Shown here: positions 53,320 through 62,070 of the stretch, piece by piece
Layout: each line of letters opens with the position of its first letter
How positions within the stretch are numbered: the first letter of the stretch is position 1
DNA from: an uncultured Verrucomicrobia subdivision 3 bacterium
GTDB taxonomy: Bacteria > Verrucomicrobiota > Verrucomicrobiia > Limisphaerales > UBA8199
Length of the DNA: 64,000 nucleotides
Assembly: GCA_903913865.1 (NCBI GenBank)
Contig: CAIWMU010000141.1
Span: forward strand, 1-64,000
Direction of reading: 5' to 3'
The notes under the pieces: model-generated
The model's database searches: none
What the model saw: only the letters and a program-made list of their open reading frames with translations
What the model was told of the DNA's origin: nothing
Position numbers and translations under genes: made by a program

Positions 53320-55392
53320 CTATTGCACTGGGCTGGTGCGCAAGTCATCCACCAAATAGACACTCAGCGGCACGCGCTGGTCTGCTCCGGGCAGGTCTTC
53401 GCTGGTGAAACCCAGGGTGGCATGTTCACCCTCCACATAGATCGCGCGCACATCACCGCGATATGGTCCAGTGCGGAAGACCAGGCGCTCGACGGTTTCA
53501 ACTTTTTCCGCAAACTTCACGCCCTTTCCAACAGTCTTCCCATCCAGGGCAATGTCGTAACTTCCCGCAGCGCAATTGATCACCAGCTGAACCGCAAGCC
53601 ACCCATTCGCGGGGGCCGGGATGGAAGTGACCCAACGGTCCATCTGGTCCTGGGCCAGCCATTTCTCGTCCAGCCGAATCTTCAGCGGGCGATGTCCATA
53701 ACGATCTTGCACCTCGGCTTCCAGCACTCCGTGGCCAACTTTCTCTGCCAGCACGCGGAACTCAATTCGGACCCGCGAGCTTTCAGGAAACGCACGTTCA
53801 GCCAACGCATAGTCGTAGGGGGCTTCGTCACGCAGTTCGAGGCACTTGTTGCCGCTCTGATGTGGGTCATTGACGATGCCGATTGTCGCCCACTGAGGTT
53901 CATACAAATTCCACAATTCCAGTTGAGCCATGGACTCCACCCTGTCGAAGGTTTCCTCAACTTGTTGGGTGACAGTTCCGGTCACCGGCACGTGGGTGCG
54001 TGTCACCCAAATATCCTCCTTGTTCATACTGTAGGTGTTCCAGAGATAAGAACCGGGCGGCTTGCCGTTGCCTTCCTCGATGCCGCGGACGTATTGCGGG
54101 CCGGCATTCTTGTACAGGCCGGCAAAACGCCGTGGCGGCACCTCCCCGTGGAGGCAGAGCATGTTGGCGAAATCCCGGCAATCGTCACTGCTCATGACAA
54201 CCAGGGGAAACCGGTTGTTGCGCGTCACTGAGTGGTTATAGACCAGCGCGTAGCGGCCATCGTCTGTCCCCTGCACCCAGGTCTTGGCGCCGCACGGTAT
54301 CAGGGAGGGCGCTCCCACGAGCTTCGTCCACGACTTTCCTTCATCAGGGCTGAGCGCGTAATGTGCCTTCCACACGCCGAGCACCGTGCCATCCGGTCTG
54401 TGGGCGTAGCTTGGTGCCTTTGGCTCAGCCTTCTCAGGCTGGATGGTGTAGAAACCGTCCGTGGCGCGATCCTCCTCCCACCATTGCAGGGTCATCAACT
54501 TGTCAGCGAGCAAGGCATCACACGCCGTAACGAATCCCACGTCAGGACTGGTTTTGTAAAAGGAGTAACTGGTGTTGGTTTCGTTCCACCCGGCATGGCG
54601 GTTGTAACGGATGAAGTAAATCGGGCCGACCGTGTTGTCGGCATGAATCTCGCAGACAACGCGGCCCAAACCCTGACCCTTGTTCGGGCCTTTTTGGGGG
54701 AGCGGATCAATGCAGAAGCTGTAAAAGCCCAATGTGAGCAGCCGCCCGTTTGGCGCGGTGTAGAAGCCCATCCGCTGGTGCATTACCGCCGGCGTTCCGG
54801 CTGGAAGAGAGCTGTCGGCATTCTTGATCTCCGGCAAAGCGTATTCCGGGAAGACCACATGCGGATTCGACCAATGCTGACCGTCGACGGACGTCATCAG
54901 CAACGTCCTTCCGGGTGGAACGTGCTCCGACTTGGGGGTGCTGAGATATTGGAGATAAAACTGACCGCGCCAATAGGCCAGATACGGCTGGTGATTATAG
55001 GTCCAGCCGATCGCCCCACCCTCGGACGGACAAGTGCGATTGGCGCGGAGAGCCTGGTAATAATGGACGCCAACCGCGTGACGGAGTGCGCCGTCGTAGA
55101 GTCGTTTGTCGGGCTGTTCCTTGCCGACATAACGGATGGGTTCCGAAGCAGACTCCGCGACAGTCGGCGGCATCGTGGCAGTTGCCGCGCCGCGAGCTGC
55201 GCTGGTGAGCAACAAGCATGCGGCTGTGAGAATGCCAGGACAACGCAGCAGTGTAATCGGTGCGACCCGGCGCAAGCCCAGGATTAAAATGCGACCCCTG
55301 CGAACCGTCATATCAATTGGAAGCCGACGGTAATTCATAGGGGTCACTCCCTTTGGGAGCGAACGTTTCAACGCAATAAGAAGGCTTCTCAT
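53320..55392 (-). CDS. Secreted beta-propeller protein with C-terminal jelly roll (paralogue of 49263-51113)
   Basis: A protein of 690 residues. The start at 55392 overlaps the stop of the preceding open frame (ATGA). An in-frame ATG at 55338 (MNYRRLPIDM) is an alternative. A hydrophobic region near residues 36-68 probably serves as export signal. Bladed propeller landmarks match the paralogue: LAYWRGQFYLQYLSTP, GPQYVRGIEEGNGKPPGSYL then WNTYSMNKEDIWV. The C-terminal half carries a concanavalin-like domain (RVRIEFRVLAEKVGHGVLEA, VQLVINCAAGSYDIALDGKT). It is presumed to act on a polysaccharide outside the cell. No catalytic residues can be assigned with confidence. Confidence 0.78.
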   Translation of the reverse strand: MRSLLIALKRSLPKGVTPMNYRRLPIDMTVRRGRILILGLRRVAPITLLRCPGILTAACLLLTSAARGAATATMPPTVAESASEPIRYVGKEQPDKRLYDGALRHAVGVHYYQALRANRTCPSEGGAIGWTYNHQPYLAYWRGQFYLQYLSTPKSEHVPPGRTLLMTSVDGQHWSNPHVVFPEYALPEIKNADSSLPAGTPAVMHQRMGFYTAPNGRLLTLGFYSFCIDPLPQKGPNKGQGLGRVVCEIHADNTVGPIYFIRYNRHAGWNETNTSYSFYKTSPDVGFVTACDALLADKLMTLQWWEEDRATDGFYTIQPEKAEPKAPSYAHRPDGTVLGVWKAHYALSPDEGKSWTKLVGAPSLIPCGAKTWVQGTDDGRYALVYNHSVTRNNRFPLVVMSSDDCRDFANMLCLHGEVPPRRFAGLYKNAGPQYVRGIEEGNGKPPGSYLWNTYSMNKEDIWVTRTHVPVTGTVTQQVEETFDRVESMAQLELWNLYEPQWATIGIVNDPHQSGNKCLELRDEAPYDYALAERAFPESSRVRIEFRVLAEKVGHGVLEAEVQDRYGHRPLKIRLDEKWLAQDQMDRWVTSIPAPANGWLAVQLVINCAAGSYDIALDGKTVGKGVKFAEKVETVERLVFRTGPYRGDVRAIYVEGEHATLGFTSEDLPGADQRVPLSVYLVDDLRTSPVQ

Positions 55393-55811
55393 AAATTGTT
55401 ACCGGCAGTCACGGCGTAATTGTTGGCACTGCGCAGGAAGAATCCGAGTCGGACGCCCTTCCCGGCGAGTTGGCACAGAGCAACATCGCCCCGTTTCAGG
55501 AGGATGTCACGCCGGTCCTCGTTCCGGATTACGCACCGCTCTGCCTCGAGTCCGGGAATGCCCCTCCCCTGCTCATCTTGAACGGCCACCATCACATAAC
55601 CCTGCCCGCTGGGGAAATAGGACTGGGCGTTCACACCCCGTCCCGGTGACAGCGTGACAGAACGGATGGACTTCCACGAGTTGGTCTCTTGGAAGGATTC
55701 CGTTCCCCGCCCGACCTCCGTCAGTTGCTGCCCGAATACTTCCCATTTGCCATCCAAAAGTGGAAAACAGCCAGCCACAGTGAGGGGGGAAGGCTCGCAC
55801 TCGAGAATCAA
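55389..55811 (-). pseudogene. C-terminal domain remnant of a glycoside-hydrolase-like gene
   Basis: The minus strand codes for a stretch ending ...GRDVALCQLAGKG-type then VRLGFFLRSANNYAV. A closing beta domain with a KxVRLxFFLRxADLYAF-like end is typical of large sialidase-type or glycoside hydrolase proteins. The only start is a TTG at 55811; the frame stays open without a better start up to a TAG at 55943-55941, and the extra part (QDAGLTVRFWRLLF) also looks protein-like. It overlaps the start of the 690-residue gene by four bases. I read it as the 3' end of a gene whose front was lost, though a small stand-alone protein is not excluded. Confidence 0.5.
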
Positions 55812-55950
55812 CCATACAGGAGTTACCGCGAATTGTAATCTACCCCAAGTGACCGTGATGGTCTGACTGCTGGAAAACAGAAGTCTCCAGAAGCGAACGG
55901 TCAGTCCGGCATCCTGTGTGGGGATTGAGAGCGGCGACTGCTATGGCCAG

Positions 55951-56784
55951 TTACCTGCGCCGCCGACTCAGGGCCACAGCCAAGCCACCCAGACCCAAGA
56001 TGCTCAACGTTGAAGGTTCAGGAATAAGCGAGACCACCACGCCGTCCAACATGGTTCGAGATCCGTTCAACACCGTATTGACTGCGCCTTCGCCCACATA
56101 GAGTTTGATTTGTCCACTGCCATCGGCGGTCCAGTCACCGATGCCACATGCATACGACCCTGTGTAGTAAAAATAGCCTGCGATCGCAGAACTCGCCTTC
56201 GATTCCCATAGCAGGGTCCCGGCCGCCGTGTCGGAGAATGTGGTCAACGATCCGGCACTAGCGCCGTATGAGAAATCATAGCTGTTGATACCAACGTCGG
56301 TTCTTAGTCCATGCAGCAGGCCACTCGGATCGCTAACGGGATCAGAACGACGGCCCTCAGCCACAATTCTCAACCCATAAGAGCTCCCGGGAATCAATCC
56401 GCTGAGTGTCACGAAGAATGGGTTGTAGCTGGTGCCCAACACCGGTTGGATCGGAACGTTATTGGCATCCAAACCCGTTCGGCGATTGTTGTCTTCCACC
56501 ATCTGACCGCCTACTTGCAAAGTGCTGTCAGAGGTGTCGTTTACGCTCCAGTTTACCATCGTACCTGCGACTTTCGTGACGTCCTGCACAGTAATCCCCA
56601 AAGTGAGTGGAGAAATCGTGATGCTGTTGCGAGCTTCGCCCGTCGTGGTATCTCTGAAATTTAGAAATGTCCCTCCGGTTATCGCCTCAAGATCAGCGGC
56701 CGTATAGGCGAACGCAGGAGTTGATACCAGACAAACCAGAATGCCCAGACTTGTTTGGTTGAAACAACGTATTAAATGTTGCAT
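55951..56784 (-). CDS. PEP-CTERM sorted secreted protein
   Basis: The ATG at 56784 (MQHLIRCFNQTSLGILVCLV) gives 277 residues; the frame extends seven codons upstream. A signal peptide is present, and the C-terminus shows the PEP-CTERM sorting tripartite tail: PEPSTLSILGLGGLAVALSRRRR in sequence, i.e. a Pro-Glu-Pro motif, a hydrophobic segment and an arginine cluster. The middle is beta-rich and of no known family. Such proteins are processed by exosortase and usually end at the cell surface or in exopolysaccharide. Exosortase is not encoded in this window. Confidence 0.88.
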   Translation of the reverse strand: MQHLIRCFNQTSLGILVCLVSTPAFAYTAADLEAITGGTFLNFRDTTTGEARNSITISPLTLGITVQDVTKVAGTMVNWSVNDTSDSTLQVGGQMVEDNNRRTGLDANNVPIQPVLGTSYNPFFVTLSGLIPGSSYGLRIVAEGRRSDPVSDPSGLLHGLRTDVGINSYDFSYGASAGSLTTFSDTAAGTLLWESKASSAIAGYFYYTGSYACGIGDWTADGSGQIKLYVGEGAVNTVLNGSRTMLDGVVVSLIPEPSTLSILGLGGLAVALSRRRR

Positions 56785-57087
56785 ATTAGCATGCTTGCTT
56801 TCCAAGTGTTAGTTTTTGCGTGCTATCTCACGCTTCCGGTTGAGCAACAGCTCAGCATGGAGGTAAGGTTAGCAGGAGTCAGGAAGGGTGGACATGCGAA
56901 CATCTGCAGAAAACTTGCGAAAAGAAACAAATCCTGCGGCACTCTTTAAAGCTTTCGGCTCAATCACAGTGCCAATGGTGAGCGCCGCCTCGTCCCGCCA
57001 ATCTATGAATAGCGTCGGGCGGAATCGAGCACAGATGTGAGCAACAGGGAGCCTGGTCCGTAGCGTGTGGATGCGTTCATAAGCCCT
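56785..57087. other. Gap between the PEP-CTERM gene and the kinase gene
   Basis: About 300 bases without a credible gene. It holds the upstream region of the PEP-CTERM gene. No terminator hairpin, promoter pair or repeat could be singled out. Confidence 0.35.
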
Positions 57088-58227
57088 TCATCTTGTGATC
57101 AGGTGCTCCGGCCAGCAGTAACTCCCTGGCTTGATGGTCAGCAGCGGAGATCCGCCGCCAATCACCGACAAAGTCACCACTCCGGGCGTTACTTCGGCCT
57201 TCACCGCCAGCCGGTGCCAACCCATACAACGCGCCAACGCGACAGCTGTCGCTCCCCCCTCAGCAAAAACATGCCCTACGTCAGCTTTCCCCAGCACTGC
57301 TTTCGCCACACAGACTAGATGCGTTGCCAGCAGTTCGGCAAGCGAAGGGTCGCTCACCTGGGGCAGCCCAACGTGGAGGATTACGCGGGATTCCTGCTCC
57401 AAAGCAGCAACCACTCCTGACACAAGATCGGCAACGTCGGCCGCGTCAAATTCGCCAACATTCGCCAGTTTATCCGGTAGAGAAAACACCGGCACTCCGT
57501 GCTGGGCCTGGCCGGCCACGAAATTCCTCGTGGCTTCGCTTGCGCTGCCGCAGACGAACAACTCCCGCCCCCGTGTGTAATGACTTTGCGGAGCAGTTGC
57601 TGACGGCTTCAACAGCGCTCCAAAAAAATCCGCGCCACCAGCCATAAGCCACTGTTGGCTTCGTAGCTGGGCCCAAGCGAAAATATCGTCCGCCCTGGCA
57701 ACCTCACCAATAACAATCCCGCATTCTGGCAAAAGATCCCCGGGCTTGCCGAAGGAAATCGGCAGCCCCAATGGACTGGCGAGCAGTTCCAGCACGTTCG
57801 GAGACATGCGCGGGTGCTTCGGATCCCGGGCAAACTCCGTTTGGTGAATCAACTGACCGCGCACAAAGTATTGACCATTTACGATCGTCCGTTCGCGTGA
57901 GGGATTGGCCGGAACCAGTAGTGCACCAAACAGGCCCAGTCGCTTGACGATAGCTTCGATCTCCTGAGTCACGTTGCCGCGCAGAATCGAATCCGTCTTT
58001 TTGAAAATCCAATCTGCGCCGCAGTCCTGGAGCATGCCAGCGGCTTTGGCGGCCCGTTTCCCGGCTTCGAGCGGATCGCAAGAACGCGAGTCGGTGTCCA
58101 CACAGATAAGGTCCGCATCGCTGTCTTGTGCATTCCCGAGAGTAATCTCGGCACGCAACCCATGCCGCCACCCCACGGCACCAATCTCAGCCGCACCGGT
58201 CAAATCGTCTGCTATAACGCCGAGCAT
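57088..58227 (-). CDS. DUF1537 four-carbon acid sugar kinase
   Basis: The ATG at 58227 (MLGVIADDLTGAAEIGAVGW) gives 379 residues; it overlaps the stop of the upstream fusion gene by one base (TAATG), showing translational coupling. The N-terminal domain has the family signature IADDLTGAAE and FKKTDSILRGN, and the C-terminal nucleotide-binding domain is also present. DUF1537 proteins are shown to phosphorylate acid sugars such as D-threonate, D-erythronate and 3-oxo-tetronate. Companion genes for PdxA-like dehydrogenase and a DapA-family aldolase sit in the same unit, as in known threonate/erythronate pathways. The precise acid is unknown. Confidence 0.9.
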   Translation of the reverse strand: MLGVIADDLTGAAEIGAVGWRHGLRAEITLGNAQDSDADLICVDTDSRSCDPLEAGKRAAKAAGMLQDCGADWIFKKTDSILRGNVTQEIEAIVKRLGLFGALLVPANPSRERTIVNGQYFVRGQLIHQTEFARDPKHPRMSPNVLELLASPLGLPISFGKPGDLLPECGIVIGEVARADDIFAWAQLRSQQWLMAGGADFFGALLKPSATAPQSHYTRGRELFVCGSASEATRNFVAGQAQHGVPVFSLPDKLANVGEFDAADVADLVSGVVAALEQESRVILHVGLPQVSDPSLAELLATHLVCVAKAVLGKADVGHVFAEGGATAVALARCMGWHRLAVKAEVTPGVVTLSVIGGGSPLLTIKPGSYCWPEHLITR

Positions 58228-61034
58228 TATTTGATGATTCCCCTGGAAAATGTCACCTGGCTGATTTGCTTGCCGGAGGGATCCCAGCACGTGGCTACCC
58301 CGTCACACATGGAATTGCGCCAGCTCGAGACAGACTTTCTTTGGCCGTTGGACCAGAATTGGATCCAGACCGCGCTACCGTCAGGACGGTGATCCCACGT
58401 CCATTCCACCTTGCCCGCGCGCGACCAATAGGTCTCCTTGCCCGTCTTGAAGCCCTTTCCGTAATTGGCCTCGCGCTGCTTCTGGCCGTTGTCATAATGC
58501 CACACCTCGGTGCCCTCCAGCAGGTAACGGCCATCAGAACCTTTGCCGGCCATCCAGGTCAACCTCGCCTCTCCGTTGGGGTGTTTTTCTATATGCGTTT
58601 GAACGTTGGCCAGTGCCCCGCCGGGGGTCGGTGCCATCGGGTCTGCGCACGTGGCGTGCGGGTCCAGAATCCAAGCCTCGTTCAGTTCGAAGTGCAGATT
58701 GGGACGGTTCATCGTGGTGACCAGGTGGATGACGCCGTTGGGGGCCTGTCGCGCGGCCGAATAGCCGAGGGTCGCGGATTCCAGTTTGCCGTCCTCATGC
58801 GACTGAGCGCCGAGCAACGGTTTGATCGCCCAAGTCTGGCCGTCGTCATTGGACAGGGCAACGTAGGATCCCCGCTCCCTGATCGTGCCCGGCTGCTTAC
58901 CTTCCCGATCCTGGAAATCACCGGCGAAAAACAGCCGACCGCTGCCCAGCCGGAGCAGGCTCGGCCGCTGGTTGCTGGACAGGGCCGCGAATGGAGTCCT
59001 GCTCTTTTCCCAAGTCTTGCCGCCGTCATGAGAGATGACCTTGGGCATGTAACCTTCGATGTTGCTGCTCTTGCCCCCCATGCCGAGAATCGAGCCGTCC
59101 TTCAGCAGCGCATAGGTGGTATGGCGACCCGCGCTGCGCCCCCCTGTATCGTACCAGGTCTTGCCATCGTCGCGGCTTGCCCACAGCACCGAAGAGGCCC
59201 CGGCAGCATCACTGCCCACGTATATCGTCCCGTCCAGTCCCCGGAACGTGGTGTTGATCGGTTGCTTGGAATGCGGCCCGATGGGGCTTGTAAATGCGGG
59301 AAAATGCACAGGCCCAAGCGTCGCGCCATTATCGGTGGACTCAACCCACTGGAATGGGAACGCCGAAGCGAGCCTTGGATTACCCCAGAAGAGCCGCAGG
59401 ACCCCCTTTTCAACCCAGAGCAGTGGAGCATGGTCGTTGACCATTGCGAAATCCATCCACGGGCTTGGCATGTCCCACTCCTCTGTGCCGAATCGCAGCC
59501 TCGCAGCGATCAGTGACACGCCCGGCTCGTATTCGCTGTAGGAAGTGTAAATCACCAGCAGCACATCTCCGTTCGGCAGAACTTCCACCGCCGGGCTGTG
59601 GTTATGCTCGCGAAACGAGGGGTGCAGTCCTGCATCGTCCACAACCTTGCGGTCGCTGTTTTCGAGCGGCGTCGGCATCATGTAGCGTTTGCGGAAGTAG
59701 GGCTTGGCCGGGTCGGGCCCTTGGTTGGCCATGCTGTTGTCTTGCCGCACGCCCTGCCGTGCGTAAGGAACTTCAATGTGCCGGAAGCGGGTCGCTGGCG
59801 CCGCCTGGACCACGCGGAAACCGATCAAGTGCTGGCCAGGGACTTCGGACGTTGCGCCCGTGCCCATGGCCACAACTCTCATTTCCTGAAACCGGTCGTA
59901 AGAAATCGCTGAAGGCGCTACGATCTTCTTCTCCTGTCCGGCCCAGCTCCAGAAAAGGCGCATGAAAGCGTCCCCACCGTTCTGGGTGAACGTGATCTCC
60001 ATTTCGTATTTGCGACCTCCCACCATGTCCACCGTGCCCACCGATGGTGTGCTTTTTTTGCTCCAGGCGCTAATAATCTTCTTCCCATCCACAATGACTT
60101 CCATGCCGTCATCGGCAATTGCCTCGAAGGTCACCAAACCGCTAACCGGGGCCTCAATGAACCCAAGAAAGCGGGCGGACCACTGGCTGCCCTTGTCGAA
60201 CTCGCTGTCCATTTTGCTGAGGTCGAGTTTGTTGATGACGAACTTGTCATGGGGTTTAGTGAGGTTGGGCTCGCCGAAAAAGCGCCCGATCATGCCTTGC
60301 GAGACAGTCTCCGCCGCGGGCTTAACGACCGCCGAACTTTTCCTCGCTCCGCTCTCGGCCGGATAGGCGGTGAAGTCGTCGCCCATCGAGCCGCGCGCAC
60401 CGGAGCGGGCATATTCCGGTTTGTTCTCATCCAATCCCCCACCGCGGAAAACACGGGTGTTGCCCTGGTCTGCCCCAGCCGGATCTCTCTGGTCCTCAAG
60501 GGGGTATTCGCCATAGCGATCAAAGCACCATTCGCGCACGCCGGTGTGCATGTTCTTCAGCCCCCACGCATTGGCGGTCTCCGGCGCAGGTGGTTGATCC
60601 CCCGAGGAAAATTGAGTCACCGTGCCCGCCCGGCACGCATACTCCCACTCGGCCTCTGTAGGCAGGCGATAGGGCTTGCTTTCCTTCTGGCTGAGCCAAT
60701 CGCAAAAGTTCATGGCATCCTTCCAACTGACGCCCGCCACGTAGGGATCGCAACCCGGCGTGCCCTCAAAACCCGGGCGGAACTTCTGGAATTGTTCCAG
60801 CGTCACTTCCGTTTCGGACATACGGAATCCTTCACCGATCGTAACCTTGTGGGCTGGGCGCTCATTCCAGTTGTCATCGCTCGTCTCCGACCCCATCGTG
60901 AAGCTGCCCGCCTGAACAAAAACCAACTTCATGCCGATCGAGTTGATTTTGGGATCGCTGGCAGCATGCGCTAGAACTACAGAAGCCATCAGAACGGCCA
61001 TGATTTCATTGACCACACTCTTAAACGAAAACAT
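58227..61034 (-). CDS. SUMF1-PA14-sialidase-MORN fusion protein, secreted
   Basis: The ATG at 61034 (MFSFKSVVNEIMAVLMASVV) gives 935 residues and a signal peptide; the frame extends 46 codons upstream into pdxA. Four modules follow in order. (1) A SUMF1/FGE-type C-lectin-like domain (about 30-245; NSIGMKLVFVQAGSFTMGSE, YRLPTEAEWEYACRAG). Its RGGGLDENKPEYARSGARG segment lacks both cysteines used by formylglycine-generating enzymes, so it is probably not a sulfatase activator. (2) A PA14-like domain (about 250-395). (3) A sialidase-like propeller with degenerate Asp boxes (STDNGATL, SRDDGKTW, SHDGGKTW, SNDDGQTW). (4) MORN-type repeats (NGEARLTWMAGKG, YDNGQKQREANYGKGFKTGK). It starts 16 bases after pdxA. 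Confidence 0.85.
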   Translation of the reverse strand: MFSFKSVVNEIMAVLMASVVLAHAASDPKINSIGMKLVFVQAGSFTMGSETSDDNWNERPAHKVTIGEGFRMSETEVTLEQFQKFRPGFEGTPGCDPYVAGVSWKDAMNFCDWLSQKESKPYRLPTEAEWEYACRAGTVTQFSSGDQPPAPETANAWGLKNMHTGVREWCFDRYGEYPLEDQRDPAGADQGNTRVFRGGGLDENKPEYARSGARGSMGDDFTAYPAESGARKSSAVVKPAAETVSQGMIGRFFGEPNLTKPHDKFVINKLDLSKMDSEFDKGSQWSARFLGFIEAPVSGLVTFEAIADDGMEVIVDGKKIISAWSKKSTPSVGTVDMVGGRKYEMEITFTQNGGDAFMRLFWSWAGQEKKIVAPSAISYDRFQEMRVVAMGTGATSEVPGQHLIGFRVVQAAPATRFRHIEVPYARQGVRQDNSMANQGPDPAKPYFRKRYMMPTPLENSDRKVVDDAGLHPSFREHNHSPAVEVLPNGDVLLVIYTSYSEYEPGVSLIAARLRFGTEEWDMPSPWMDFAMVNDHAPLLWVEKGVLRLFWGNPRLASAFPFQWVESTDNGATLGPVHFPAFTSPIGPHSKQPINTTFRGLDGTIYVGSDAAGASSVLWASRDDGKTWYDTGGRSAGRHTTYALLKDGSILGMGGKSSNIEGYMPKVISHDGGKTWEKSRTPFAALSSNQRPSLLRLGSGRLFFAGDFQDREGKQPGTIRERGSYVALSNDDGQTWAIKPLLGAQSHEDGKLESATLGYSAARQAPNGVIHLVTTMNRPNLHFELNEAWILDPHATCADPMAPTPGGALANVQTHIEKHPNGEARLTWMAGKGSDGRYLLEGTEVWHYDNGQKQREANYGKGFKTGKETYWSRAGKVEWTWDHRPDGSAVWIQFWSNGQRKSVSSWRNSMCDGVATCWDPSGKQISQVTFSRGIIK

Positions 61035-61050
61035 GTTTGCCTTACTTAAG

Positions 61051-62070
61051 TTAAAAAGTTGCGTTTTTGGCGCGACCCGCTGCGAGCCGGGCGGCGAAAT
61101 GAATCGCGGAGTAAAGGCTCGCAGGATCGGCCTTGCCCTGCCAGGCAATGTCGAACGCCGTGCCGTGATCAACTGATGTGCGAATGATGGGCAACCCGAG
61201 CGTGGTGTTAACGCCTGTGTCGAACGCCAGCATCTTGAATGGAATATGGCCCTGGTCGTGGTAGAGACAAACGAACGCGTCGAACTTTTGGCGAACGCCG
61301 GTGGTGAACGCCGCGTCCGGCACCAGGGGCCCGGTCGCGTTAATCCCGCGTCGTTTTGCCTCGATCACCGCTGGTGCGATGAACTCCTCCTCCTCACTCT
61401 GGCCGAACAAACCGTGTTCGCCCGCATGAGGATTCAAGCCACACACCCCGATGCGAGGCACGCGGCACAACATCGATTGCATGGCTTCGGCCGTGAGTTC
61501 AATGGTGTTCAAAATCCGTTCAACGGACAGTTGGCCTGGCACCTCGTGGTAGCCGATGTGGGTGGTGACCATGCTGACGGTAATTTTGTCCGAGTAGAGC
61601 ATCATGCAACTGCGCTTCGCGCCAGTAAGCTCGCTGAAAATCTCGGTGTGTCCGGGAAAATTCACACCAGCCAGGCGCAAAGCCTCCTTGTGGATCGGGC
61701 CGGTAACGACGCCGTCAACCTTCCTGGCGATGGCAGCCCGGATGGAGTGCTCGATGTAGCTGTAAGCCGCCCGGCCACAGGCGGGGGAAACTTTGCCAGG
61801 TTCGATCTTGTCCACGTCAAGATCGGTGCAATCGACGACAACGGGGGGGGGCGGAGTAGTAAATGAGTTGAATTCCGCCAGCGAGACAACCCGCTCGACT
61901 TTCGCGGCAAGGCCCTTTTCTACCATTCGCCGCAGTAGGCCGGCATCACCGAAGAGCACTGGCACACACTCGTCCAGCACGCCTCGATCGCCCATTGCGC
62001 GCATGCAGATTTCCGGGCCGATGCCCGCTGGATCGCCCATCGTGAGTGCGAGAATAGGCTTGGCGTTCAT
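61051..62070 (-). CDS. PdxA-family 4-hydroxythreonine-4-phosphate dehydrogenase-like enzyme
   Basis: A protein of 339 residues, the usual PdxA length. The start MNAKPILALTMGDPAGIGPE is diagnostic (GDPAGIGPE), followed by FPGHTEIFSELTG, GLNPHAGEHGLFGQSEEEEF and FVCLYHDQGHIPFKMLAF, the metal- and substrate-binding segments. PdxA proper makes part of vitamin B6; PdxA2-type relatives oxidise 4-phospho-D-threonate or -erythronate to dihydroxyacetone phosphate. Placement between a DapA-family gene and a DUF1537 kinase favours the catabolic role. Its ATG overlaps the stop of the DapA-like gene (ATGA). Confidence 0.92.
   Translation of the reverse strand: MNAKPILALTMGDPAGIGPEICMRAMGDRGVLDECVPVLFGDAGLLRRMVEKGLAAKVERVVSLAEFNSFTTPPPPVVVDCTDLDVDKIEPGKVSPACGRAAYSYIEHSIRAAIARKVDGVVTGPIHKEALRLAGVNFPGHTEIFSELTGAKRSCMMLYSDKITVSMVTTHIGYHEVPGQLSVERILNTIELTAEAMQSMLCRVPRIGVCGLNPHAGEHGLFGQSEEEEFIAPAVIEAKRRGINATGPLVPDAAFTTGVRQKFDAFVCLYHDQGHIPFKMLAFDTGVNTTLGLPIIRTSVDHGTAFDIAWQGKADPASLYSAIHFAARLAAGRAKNATF

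Noticed and set aside
52756-54231. Plus-strand frame opposite the cupin and propeller genes
   Set aside because: It crosses two real genes on the other strand and their intergenic gap; shadow.
58266-59516. Plus-strand frame opposite the SUMF1-sialidase fusion gene
   Set aside because: Shadow of the real gene; no protein-like motifs.
58227-61034. Sulfatase-activating formylglycine-generating enzyme
   Set aside because: The SUMF1-like domain lacks both active-site cysteines and no sulfatase is encoded in the window.
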